From Progne subis subis (taxonomy: Eukaryota; Chordata; Aves; Passeriformes; Hirundinidae): a stretch of 64,000 nt of DNA. Below are positions 1 to 11,710 of the stretch, piece by piece (within the stretch, counting starts at the first letter, position 1; each line of letters opens with the position of its first letter). The DNA is taken from positions 10,228,096-10,292,095 of the forward strand of contig JAKJHU010000023.1 in NCBI GenBank assembly GCA_022316685.1, in the 5' to 3' direction. The translations under genes and the position numbers were made by a program. A model generated the notes under the pieces. It saw only the letters and a list, made by a program, of their open reading frames with translations. It was not told where the DNA came from and made no database searches.

Positions 1-1163
1 CAAGAAAAAATATCAGATTCTTGCAATTAAGATGAGCCAAATACTTTCAGTTCCTAAGAGGACTGCACTGTTCCAGCATGGGTATATTTATGGCATGCAT
101 CAGGAAAAACATTTTTCTTGTAAAATAAACCCATCAATTTTGCCTGCTAATAGCAAATGAATGACTAAAGCCCCGTGTACTTCAAGGTGTTCTTCTGAGT
201 CCTGTGGGGCTGTACTGAGTGCAGACCAGTTTGCTACCATGAGGAATAAACCCTTTATACTTTTTAATGGGATATTAAAAAGGGATTTCAAAAAAGACGG
301 GGAAGAAAGGTCAGAAACAGAGACAAATGACACTCACCCTGCAGAAATTTATCTCAGTCATATCTGGAGATTTTCCATGTGCTCCAAAGCAACAGACAAA
401 GTAATACTTCTTTACTCTTCCTGGTATTAATGTGAATTTAAATCTTTAACATTTTTGTCTTCCAATTGTTTCTTTTTAAACTTGACATATCTAGGTGTGG
501 GTGAAAAAAACATCTGCTCTATTTTTCAAAGACAAAAATTGCCTGGACTCTTGACTTAGTGAAAATGAATATAGAAAAAAGATCTGAAATATGGTATTTA
601 CTGTACCTATTACTGTTTAAAGGACTTGGATTTTGAAATACATGTTTTGATCCTCTACTGAAAGAAATTTATACTTTTGTATGCTAAAGTTACACATAAC
701 TAATACTATATCATGTCAGTTTAACTGTAAAGGAGAGCTATAGAATATATTGGAGAAAAATAGGCAATTTTTAGATGATAAAGTTGTCTGCTTTTCTTAA
801 TGCTGTATTTTTAAAATATATTATATAAAACATTTTATCCTTTACATTATAAATGCTTTTCATTTTCCATTTTACAGAATTTTGCTTCATTGTGATGGAG
901 CAGCAGATAATGTGAAGAATAGACTATCTTGATTCTAGTGGACCTTGTTGAAAGTGTACAAACATTTGAAGAATGTACTTTGCTCTGTCTCAGGAAGGCT
1001 TTACTTGTTATCTTGACACAATACTCACTTTTGCTAAACTGTGTGTTAACAGAGTGCTACCGCATAGACAGAAGATGGTTAATCTATCATTTTGATGGTT
1101 AATTTATCATCTAAATCAAGAAAATGGGTATTCTCACACTAAAGCACCAAATAGTTTCTTTAT

Positions 1164-1194
1164 CTTGCTAGAAACTTGTGTGGTTTCTAGCAAG
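1164..1194. repeat. Perfect 12-bp inverted repeat (hairpin)
   Basis: CTTGCTAGAAAC (1,164-1,175) is followed by a 7-nt spacer and its exact reverse complement GTTTCTAGCAAG (1,183-1,194). In RNA the stem could extend three more pairs if G-U wobbles are allowed. It is not part of any element I can name. Confidence 0.95.
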
Positions 1195-1864
1195 GTGTGT
1201 AAAGCCAATATCAACAGTTATTTTAACTAAGTCTAATTCATGTTAGGAGCACTTGTCTATGGAATTTCTTTGTGTCCTTGTTATTATTTTTAAACCTCAA
1301 AGGCCATGAATAATTGACAAAATAATGCCACTGTTCTGCCTTTGTTAATTAAAAAAACGTAGGGGAAATGTGACTAGATTGTACCAATGTACACAAAAAG
1401 GTAATCAAAGTGCAATTAGAAATACCATTCTAATGGCTTTTTAGATTTCTTCTAAAATATATATTTTTACCAAAAGCAAGATTTTAAACACGAGTTAGGT
1501 TTATTTCTTCAGCATAGCCTAACTGCATTTTTACAGGCAGCTATTTTAAAGAGGGGTTCATCATTGCTGTTACACAGCATCCATTACACCTAGGGTAACA
1601 ATAAACAAAGGGAGTTGAGGGTTACTATTGCTTAGTGTTGTCAACATTTTGCAAACAGGTCTCTGTTTAAAATACCCTGTACTATTTGTTATAATTATCA
1701 ACTCTACCTACTCTATCAAGTGAACATTCCCTTTTTTGGTCACATTAGTTTAAAAAGTCATGTTGACATTTAAATACTTACATGGCCTTTTACAATGACA
1801 ATTCCTGCATCAAATCCTATAACACACACAAAGTTCTTGTCACAAATTTACTACTATAATAATG

Positions 1865-1867
1865 TTG

Positions 1868-1908
<41 letters not shown>
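1865..1908. repeat. (TTA)n microsatellite with (TTG)2 leader
   Basis: About a dozen uninterrupted TTA triplets are preceded by TTGTTG. Long perfect arrays like this are usually length-polymorphic. Confidence 0.97.
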
Positions 1909-2646
1909 GTCGCTGTCAGTGTTGCTAACAATAATGTCAGTATCAATATGAATTTATTCTTTATATTGGATCATTTCAAATCAACCATTCATGGCCATGA
2001 TCCTCTTTCAGATGATGAAAAAGCAAAGCTCTCATTACAGATCCCAGCAAGTTTTTTCATTTAATCTTCTAATTAAGGACCTGTGTTTCAACAGCCACAA
2101 GTCATTTGGAGACTGTGACACCTTCTTATCAACCTTTCTGACCTCCTCCTCACTTGTCATTTCTGTGCCAGAAAAAGATGTAGGTCACTTTTCTGAGTGT
2201 CTGGGAGCAGCAGGTGGCAGAGATACCTAGACAGTCTAAACATAAATAAAATATTTACCATCTGATTGCCACCAGCCTCACCTGCCTGAAACTAACTTTG
2301 GCATCCATTTTCCTGTGCTTCACTCAGTCCCTACAGACATATATTAACATGAACACTTATGGACATTTATATATATACTTATACCTACACATGCATGTTT
2401 ATGCACTTGAGAGGGCACATGTTCCTTTACCTGTTCCTTGCCTTCAGAATGCCCTCAGTAGCCACATCCCACTCATGAATAAGTTTTCTGGGTTTAGAAC
2501 TCGAGTAGCAGCAAGCTAAGGACAGAGGGAAACAAGACACATCTGAAACCAAATGCAATTAGGCAAATTTTAGAATTCCTGTATGTCACATTTACCAAGG
2601 AGCAGAGGTGTGATTAGGTTTAATCAAGAGCTTGCTTTGTTAGACC

Positions 2647-2663
2647 TTTTTTTTTTTTTTTTT
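2647..2663. repeat. Poly-T tract (17)
   Basis: Seventeen consecutive T residues followed by CCC. No adjacent retroposon body is recognised. Confidence 0.95.
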
Positions 2664-3541
2664 CCCGGTAATTAACTACAATTGGGGTGCAGGCTTTGAT
2701 AAGAGTCCGAGTGATTTATACACCATTTCCATACAGATCCTTTGTATTTTAATTTAGTTCAATTTGAGAAGAGGCACCTGGACGTCTCGAGTCTCTCTGT
2801 GCCCTCTGGCAGCCCCATTCCCAGGGTAAGCACGAAGCAGACATTAAGCACAGAAGAGATCTGAAGCATTCCTGAACAGCCAGGAGAGATATGAGAGAAA
2901 GGCTTTTCAACAAAAACATGCTAGACATATAAAACTTCACTAAATAATAGTATTATTGTGTAGAAACACCCCACTTCTACCTCTCAGGCTCACAGTAGCT
3001 ACAAAAAGAAATGGCAATAGTGAGTACAATGTTAGAGTTGCAGCCAGAGTGAAAGAATAACGAATAAGCACGGTGTTACACTTAAATCGGGCTCCCAGCT
3101 GGAGTTTTGCTGTACTCTGCCAAGCACAACAGGGAAGAAGGCAACAAGGACACCAGTCTGGAGATCAGAGAGGAGGTGTCTGTAAAGAACAAAGGATATC
3201 CAAATAGTATTGCTGGCTGCAGACACTGCACTGATAAGTCAGGCAGCATTTGGAAAGAGGAAACTCACAGGAGGAGAAGAGAAAGAAAATGAAGGTGGCA
3301 GAGGGATAGAAGAGAACAAAATGGTACAAACTGAAAGATAATGGGAAAAAGGCAGAGTTGTAGTGTCGTTCAGCATTTAATGATGAGAAATCAGGAATGC
3401 ATAACTATTGATCAATGGGCAAAAAAAGTACAGAAAAGAGAGCATGCTGCTGGAAGGGTCAAGTGTCTTAAGGGAGGGGATTCGGGTAACTGAGACCTAC
3501 TTTTCGTTTTGCAGACCCTTGGGATAAATGCTACTAATGAA

Positions 3542-3600
3542 ATGCCACACTCTGTGGCATGACCCACATCTGTGTCCAACCAAGTGGTCGTGGACCACTT
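3542..3600. repeat. Two adjacent perfect hairpins
   Basis: ATGCCACA-CTC-TGTGGCAT (3,542-3,560) is followed 21 nt later by AAGTGGTC-GTG-GACCACTT (3,582-3,600). Each has perfect 8-bp arms and a 3-nt loop. Confidence 0.92.
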
Positions 3601-5149
3601 TATGAACCAGGTCTGATGGGAGAAGCAGAGAGAGGCAGGGAACTTCTCCTTCATGATATTTCTTGGAGGAAAGTATAAGGAGATGTTGCTTCTTGCACCA
3701 TCTCATCTTGACCTGGACTGACCTGTTGAGGGGAAAGCAAGACAGGTTCTGAATAAAAATATCCCTACAGGAATAACAATCAGTGAGGTGATACTAAGGA
3801 CAGAAGCTCTAAGCCCCACATAGCACAGTAAGAAGTAAAAACCAGAGTTTCTATAGAAAAGTTGGCATAAGAAAGAAGAGTATCCATAGATTTTTTGCCC
3901 AGAATAGTTTTCTTGAACTACTAGGATGTTTAGATCCACTATCACTGGAAAAATCCCCACATTTTTTCACAAGCCTTTCACAACTACTTGTCATTCTCTG
4001 CTCTCCTAGGCTTCTAACACTTGGACATATTTAATTAATTAGCAAAATTAATTTCAATTGCTTCAAAGTAATGAGCAAAGATATACTCCCTTATCTTTAT
4101 TTAGCTCATTACTGGATAAATCACTGCTGCAGGCACCAGCTTGTAAGTGATGCAGAGAACATGTGCATGCCTTGTCCTTTCATCCCACCCAGTTCAGTCC
4201 AGTAGGGCAGACTTCATGCTCTATACCCACCCAAGAACACTGTTTGCTATGTGGATAAGTTTCTCCCAAAGAAAGGAACAACCTTGGAAAAACAAGATTT
4301 CTCTGGAGAGTGGTAAGCAAAGATAAATATTTGTGCAGAGAATTGCCAACACAGAGATGTCCTCGGAAGGATTTTCCCAGGTTAAGTTCCCTGCAGAGCC
4401 TTTCAAAGACACGAGCCTAGGGAGCAGTCAGTCACATGCATCCTAAGTGATTCTGTGGACATCACAGGTCAGCATGTCTTCAGCCTTATTTAGATGGAGC
4501 TGGCACATCATAAATCAGGAGCCAAATCACTGGGATGTTGGCACTCTGAGAGCTTTCTCAAGCCTTTTCCTATAATAAAGCACTCCAAGGACTGACTTGC
4601 TCAGGTGCAGAATGACACAGGTTTCCAGAAGTTCAATCAAACTGAAATTCTCTGGGGTCCAGGCCTATGAAAAAAGCTCCCCAGTAAGGTACCGAGTAGG
4701 CATATTTTCCTAAGCACCCTGGGTATGGCTCCTTCATCCTGATTCATAAATTATTGATGCCTCCCTGTTTTTCCAGGTGTCTTCTTCAGTGGAGTCTTCA
4801 GATCCATGATGTAAAGTAACCCACAACTGGGTGTCCCTGACTTACAGAGACATAAGAACTTCCCTGTTTGCTCTTTGAAGGCACCATGAAAACAAAGAAC
4901 ACTGAGGAGGGGATTGTTTTTCTTCTACACTTCCCAAAATTATCTGTGAGGTATTTTCTTTATAGCCCACGACCAGAAGCAGAAAAGGAGAAGCATTCAA
5001 GTTGAAATTGAAAGCATGCAATCTACCTGTTTTCCAATTTTCATCTTTCTGGAAATTACTAAATACATATAGTTCCATAACCACAACATTATGAAAAGCT
5101 GTGTAGCTGTGTTAAACAAAAATATTACCTGCTATAATATTATAATATT

Positions 5150-5166
5150 AAAAAAAAAAAAAAAAA
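5150..5166. repeat. Poly-A tract (17)
   Basis: A simple A run following AT-rich TATAATATTA. No retroposon body is recognised. Confidence 0.95.
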
Positions 5167-8100
5167 TCCATCTGCTCTGTCAGCTGGGTCGACTTCATAT
5201 GAGACAGCCTCTTTATTTTTTTGGGTTGCTGACTTCAGGATCAGCTATCACAGATGCTCCATTTTCATGTTCCGTGAAGTCCTCTTCATGCATATTAGTC
5301 TTGGGGAGAGGATGCAGTAGAAAAGTAAAGAAAGCTAGAAGCTTTCAGCATCATTTGATGGAAATGAAACCATTGTGAAGGTTCAGCAGTTCAGTAAATT
5401 GTCGGTGCAGCATCTGTGCCTTCCAGTCACATTAAAAAACTGATGCTCTTTATGTAATCCCGGTCCATAAACTACACAAATTACATTGTGCTATGTTATA
5501 TCAAGACCTGGAACTACTCTATGCCACCACCAAGTAGACAAAATAGATCAAGTCACCACAGAAGACAAGCTCAAAACCAAAATATAATTAGACTAGCCCC
5601 TGCCAATCCTTAAACAGCTTGGCCTTCCCCTTAGACCTAGAACCTCTGTTTCCAAGAGGACACTGACAACCAACCAAATCTTGTCTTTTGAGATGAAAGA
5701 GTCTGCTTGAATTGTTTCAGTGTGTGCTGCAACATTAATAAATCACCATGCTATGTGACATGTCAGATACACCACTGAGACAAACTCAGGCTATTTGTCC
5801 TATCCCTGCTCTGCCTCTGGTTGTAACCTTGTGCATATCTGGCAGACAAATACCTACGCACGTGAGGAACTTTGCTAAGAGGAAAAAAACACCATTGCTG
5901 TTTGGAGAATGGTGGCTTCCCTTCCCTGTTTGAAAAATTCCCTTCCCTCTTTGGAAAATGCTCTGTCATCTTCCCTGTGTAGACAAGATCTACAAGAGCA
6001 TTGGGAAAAATGCAACAAAATTTTTGATCAGCACATCTCATTCTGAAACATGTCAGTCTCCCAATTCAAAGGGAGTTAAAAGACTGAATTGCGAGTCTTG
6101 CAATGTCTGAGAATAGAGCCAGCTTGTTATATCAGGATACAGCTTTTAATCTGAACAAAATCAAGGTCTTGGGATTATTGAGTACCTCAAATAATATTGC
6201 CTGTGTTCCTGAACAGTTACAGATGATAACAATATCTAGAAGTACAGCTAAAATGTCATTACCTTTGAGCCAGTTTTGTAAGCTTGACTAATTTATTCAG
6301 GATTTTTTATCTTGGGAGATGTCAATCCTATAGCTATGATAATAAAAATCACAATGTATACTTGAAAAAAATATTAGAATCATACCTGTTTCCTTTAGTT
6401 ACGCCCACAAAGTTTCGAGTTGAAGTAAAGATATCACTCTGAATTTGCCACTAATCCCATACAAACATATAAGCATTTCTTTCCCTCTAGTCACTGTATA
6501 GCAAATCTTTCTACGTTCATTCCAAACTTTTTTTTTTTTACTAACCCACTAAACTATTATCATCTCTAATCTTTAAGGCATTTTATTCTTGCTTCTTGGA
6601 TACTTCTCCAAAAGAGTGAGGTTTGCTAGTTTTCAGAGGGTATTAGCTTTCCTTTCACCGTGGCTTTGTTGCAGCTGTGGTGGATTTATTGCCCACTGTA
6701 GTTCAAAAGGACCTCAGCCCCATCACCAACACACCAGATACGTTTGGTGTGCAAGTGCCTGAGACAGAGAGCACCAGCCAAGTGGCGCAGGCAGGGCAAA
6801 TGGTATCATTCTTAAGAGAGAAACAACAAACCCACATAAAGCAGGGATGCATCAATCAACTGATTTGACTAACTGTACTGTTGGCTTTGGCATTTTACCT
6901 TGTCTCGCATCATTCTCTGAAAAACAGCTGAACTCTACTTTGGTCTTTCTGAATACTTGACTAAATCTCTCTAATTTGTGCTTTATTATGAGTGCGACAT
7001 GTAGCACTAACTTTCAGATATGTAATTCACTCTGCAAAATAACAAATTATCAAAAGGCATGGGTACAGGCCATATCTTATATTCTCTTACCTCAGTGTTT
7101 AGTTAGATCACATTTCGCATTAGCTTACATTGTGCTAAGAGTACTAATTGAGAGACAAAAGTCATCATCACTTTTAAGAACTTTCCTCTAGTCAGACAAT
7201 TGGAAGGGGCTTTAATCACATTGTATACAGTGTTTACCACACTGTACTGTGAAATAATTAGTCCATCAAAAGCCAGACTCTGTTAAAAATTTCAGCTCAT
7301 CTATCCATTGCAAATGTTGTTTAGGGAGCTTGCACATCTTATCATAGGTACAGGATGAATTAAAAAAAGTTGCACTGCAAAGAAAACTGAGTGTGCCAGG
7401 ATTCCATCCTCATAGTGATACAGTATCCCAGTTTGGAGGGTATATAATTCAATAATAGAAATATTTGAAATGTTTGCAAATATGCTTCTGCCTATGCATG
7501 CTTGTTCTGGAAATGTATTTGTGAATTTTTTAATCCCCTTGTCATAAGATTTTGTAAGCACAGTCTCAGGGAAAACAAAGGTTCTTCTCCGCATAAAGAT
7601 GTGCAAGCCCAACTTACTATAACAACCAATGGTATTTTATCAGTTTCCCATGTTGCCCAGGTAATTTTTTTATCTACTGTCTCTCCTTCTGCACTTAGGT
7701 CAGAATTTACTCTTTTGGGCAAAGACCATTTTTACGCCTACGCTTAAAACACCAAGTACAATAGCATCTTGGTCCACGCCTTAGTTCCTGAGGAAAATAA
7801 TAATCTGGCTGTTAGATCTTAGATGAAAGAGATTATCGATCTCTGTAAAGAGAAAATTAATGTTATTTCTTAAAGCACAGAAGCATAACCAAATAGAAAA
7901 AACCCCAGAAATACAAAGGCTGACAATGTTTTTTGCAGAAACCTAGAAATTAATATTAAAGCAGAAATAGATATTTCATATTACCCCAAATCAAAGGGAA
8001 CTCAGGACAAATGACCAAACAGTGATGTTTTGTTAAGCTGGAGTCATGAAAGCTGTTAAAAACAACTGGAAAAGGCCTTATTACCTAAAGTTAGTAACAA

Positions 8101-9261
8101 TGATGACCAAAGAATTTCAAAATAATCAAAACAACTTAAGGCAGGCAGTTTTACACAGAAAGATGGCATTATTTTTAAGCCATCTGTCAAATCAAACTCA
8201 AATACTTTCAAACCCATTTTGCAGGGCATGGAAATACTATCAGATGCTTTATATTAGCATGATGTAAGGCCAACTCAGTTAGTTCATTGCCTCCAACAGT
8301 CACTGTCTATTTTATATATTTGTCTATTTGCAAATATACATGAAACAGTAAAATTCTAAAGTAAAGGTAAAGCAGAGGGAAAAGCAGTACATTTTCTGTT
8401 TTCTGATAATACCATCATGTTCTTTGATTGTTACTTTGGAAAATAACGTGATTCTAAGTCTCCAAAGCACCTTGCTAAGTTATTTCTGTTGATCCACAAA
8501 ATGACAAAGTTTTCTGTAGCACATATTCTGTGTTCCTCTGAATCTTGGAATTATTACATTACTTTAAGATCAAATAAATTTCTCAACACCTGAGCATCAA
8601 ACTGCAGTCTAACTCTTGCTGATAGAAAAAGTAACTACCCAAAAAACAACCAAAAAATTACATTAAAAAGTGGCAGATCTTGCTAGAGTTGATGATGACT
8701 CCCTTTGTCCTGGTGCACTCAGATCCTGACAAAGACATATTGGCAGCCAGTGGCACAGAAATGAATTGTCGATGGTGAGACACCTCTAGCTGGTTCTCAG
8801 GGAGGAGCTGCAGCCTGAAGAAGGCTGCCTTTTCCAGCAGGAGAAGCAGAAAGCTGTGGCTCCCTAGCCCCTCCTCTAGCATCTCTGACTGGCCCCACCC
8901 TTTCCCTTCCCAGGAGGCACAGCCAGGTGAGCAGTGGGGGATGCCTGTAAGGGGACTGGAGATCACCACATGAGGCAGAGGACATACTCTGCTCCTGTCA
9001 GGCCTCAGGGGGAAGTGGAAGCCCTATATTTAAGGGGAAAATAGGAGGAGGAATAAGGAAACTTCAGGCTCCTGCCCTCATCTCTGCTCTTCAAAACTAC
9101 TGTTCTTTTTCCAAGCCTCCTAAAAGTTCTGCTGCTCTCTCCAGCCTAAATCATCCATACATCTGTTTCATATACTCAGAATTATCTAAACCAAATATAT
9201 TTCCTCTTTTCTCCTCCCATTACCCTCCTGGAAGCCTCTTTGCAAACTGAGCTTTCCATAG

Positions 9262-9322
9262 AGAGCTGAATGTCCCTTCCAACTTAGCATATTCTGATTT
9301 GGACTTTACTCTGTGATTTGAC
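9262..9322 (+). mobile_element. Probable CR1 3' tail remnant
   Basis: TGTCCCTTCCAACTTAGCAT followed by ATTCTG and a later CTCTGTGATT resembles the last ~50 bases of CR1 elements with eroded terminal octamers. The match is short and the upstream CR1 body is not recognisable, so this is a probable rather than certain call. Confidence 0.4.
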
Positions 9323-10314
9323 TTCATCATTTTCTGTTGAGCATGACTCCTTCTTAATCCTCTGCTTTGCCTTCTGTGTCTCTTTCCTTTATTTCTCTTC
9401 TCCTTTGTCATCAGAGGCATAATATTTTTTTCCACAGCATGACTCAATATTTGAAGCCAAAATTTGCTTTTGTTTTTTGTTTGTTTTTCCACCAAGCACT
9501 TCATTCTAAACTTGGCTGGTTGTTCAAATACAAAGCATCATGCAATCATAGATCTTAAACTTTTTCTTGTTCCATTATGTATTTTTCACTCTCCAGTGCA
9601 CTATCAAGGAGATCCACGTTTTTGCTCTTCTCTTGTGAGCTGTATGGAACCTCAGTCTCGGGCTCAACGTTGCTGCCAGCATTGCTGCTCTTTGCCTCCT
9701 GTGACACTCCACTGCTGCCAAGGCCAAGAGCAGTAGCACTGCAAGATGAAATCCAAATCCACGGGGCTGACAGTACTTTCTGAAGCTGCTGATGAACTCA
9801 AGGAGTAAGAGAGTAGGTTTAGAAGCCTTATCCTTCCCAAATGAACCCAAGGAAACTTAAGGAAGTGACTTCTTTCACCCCTGAGAACTGTTATTCAGAC
9901 TCAAGTTTCTCCTGGGGGAACGTTTCAAACCAAAGCTGAGCTCATGTTTGTCATCTGATGATTTAATCAGGGTTTTTGCTAGGTAACTTTTCCCCTGGGT
10001 CAGGGCAGAAGAAGCAGCTTAGGTGTGAGTATCAAGAGAATGCTCTGCTGTGGCTTTACAAGATGCAGACTCTCCCATTGTTGAAAGTTTTCTAGATGTA
10101 TGCCTAAAATAAGCATGAAATCCCTGTCAAAATATTCCCAGCCCTAAAATGCACACTTCTGTGGCTCCAGCTGGGAGTAAGGACACGAGCAGAACTGTTT
10201 GCTCTTACTTTGTCATTCCTGGATTGGAATACAGAAAGATATTAAGCTTGTCCAAGAAAGAGCAGGTGTTAAGTCTTCCAATTTCACAGATCATTTTAGA
10301 CTTGAAACAGTAAC

Positions 10315-10356
<42 letters not shown>

Positions 10357-11279
10357 TTAACACTTTGGTTGATTCAACAGAGAATAAATTAAATGTATGT
10401 TTTATAAAAAACGTCTGTGTTGCAGGGAAATATTTATTCTTTGGGAAAAAGGAATTAACAGAGAAATAAAAGGCAGAAAGGAAAGGAAATCCAAGAAAAA
10501 CTTAGATCTGTGACTATCTGTAAGCACATTAAGGTGCTCATTGGAATATTGAGCCCATAAGATCTTTTTAAGGGAAAGTAATGTTATGTGTGCATGCATA
10601 TATATAATGGTGTATAAATACATAACGAGCTTGAAACAGGATTTTCAAAGAGTTATTACTTATGGATTTTTTTACTCGGATGGAAGAAGGCGTCTTAATT
10701 CTTTTTGCAGCTTTAGTGCTCAATTTCCATCCTAAAAGAGGTCTCCTAAAACATTAGGAGCAGAAGCTAATGCCTCCATGTGACTCTTACAAACAAAATA
10801 ACAATACGAGCAGCTGGAAAAAAAATTCAAAGTAAATAGGACTGATATTTCAGGAACAAACAGAAAGGAGGAAAAAACATCCCCAGTTGTTTGCATGAGA
10901 TGGATTTATTTTTCAGGACTGGAATTTTAAGCTCATGCTCCGCTATTGGCAAAAAGAATATCTGTACCCAAAAGCCATGCCTAGATTTCTGAATGAAGCT
11001 TGCCTGAAGCTGCTCTCTGACACTGAGACCAAATGGCATGGAACAGCCAGAGTCCATATTATTAAACTCTCTTACTCTGTAAAATGGGGTTGCTGCAGCT
11101 GCATCGCACTTGGGAGCAGCCCCTGGTGTAAGCCAGCCTCTTGGACTGTGCCTGAGAATCATTTGGGAGAGCACTACTTGGCCAAAAGCAAGCCAAAGGG
11201 CATTTCAATAATTTAACAATATAAATAATCAAGTCCAGCGATGCGCCCTGGCACTGCTTAATTTATTAGAGCAGACACA
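9323..11279. other. Intergenic DNA, nothing recognised
   Basis: AT-rich sequence with a poly-A run of 38 bases (10,316-10,353) and a purine-rich stretch around 10,430-10,500. Overlapping short frames near 9.5-9.85 kb on both strands show no family features. Confidence 0.55.
10316..10353. repeat. Poly-A tract (38)
   Basis: The longest mononucleotide run in the window, with no interruptions. I see no recognisable SINE, LINE or processed-transcript sequence directly upstream, and CR1 elements do not end in poly-A, so its origin is unexplained. Confidence 0.95.
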
Positions 11280-11710
11280 GCTGACACGGCCAGCTGCTGA
11301 CCCCTTCGTGGCCCCGGGAAAGCGCAGAGGCCCCGGACGGCTGTGCTCCTGAGGCAGGGGCGCGGGAATGTGCCGCAGGAAAGCGCCGGCCAGGGATCAC
11401 CCCGGCGGCAGGGCTGCGGCCTTCCAGCACCGCTCCCCCGCGGGCCCGCAGGAAAACGAACCACCCCTGCTCGGGGCCGCGTTGATGGAGGGCTGGAAGG
11501 TGCTGCTGTAGCCTGCTGGGGCACTGGAGGAGGGAGCAGGGATGGCGTGGTCCCCACAAGCAGCACAGTGCCCAGGGGTCAGAGACAAACCTGTCCGTGC
11601 GTGGAGGCTGAGCACCTCCATGCCCTGCTGAGCTGCTGGGGCTTACTCCAGCGTAAACAAGAGCCTTGGTATCTGGCTTATGGTGTATAAAAAGGTATAA
11701 ATCCTTTTCT
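11280..11710. promoter_or_regulatory. GC-rich island with adjacent TATA-like boxes; no recognised gene
   Basis: From about 11,280 to 11,560 the DNA becomes GC-rich with many CpGs, unlike anything else between 1 and 37 kb. About 130 bases further on, + strand TATAAAAAG (11,686-11,694) and TATAAATC (11,696-11,703) lie next to each other. Frames are open on both strands over the GC-rich part because stops are rare in such sequence, and none resembles a known protein. It could be an orphan CpG island, an enhancer or a promoter of a lineage-specific non-coding RNA. An unrecognised repeat is also possible. Confidence 0.4.

Larger units (their letters stand above)
1..9261. other. Gene-poor AT-rich intergenic DNA
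   Basis: No coding exon, RNA gene or nameable transposon is supported here. It contains a (TTA)n microsatellite at 1,871-1,908, poly-T at 2,647-2,663, poly-A at 5,150-5,166, a perfect 12-bp hairpin at 1,164-1,194 and a pair of hairpins at 3,542-3,600. Short open frames are scattered on both strands without conserved motifs. Confidence 0.6.

Noticed and set aside
11258..11690. Overlapping 74-115 codon frames on both strands in the GC-rich patch
   Set aside because: They are open because of base composition; none shows a recognisable domain or splice structure.
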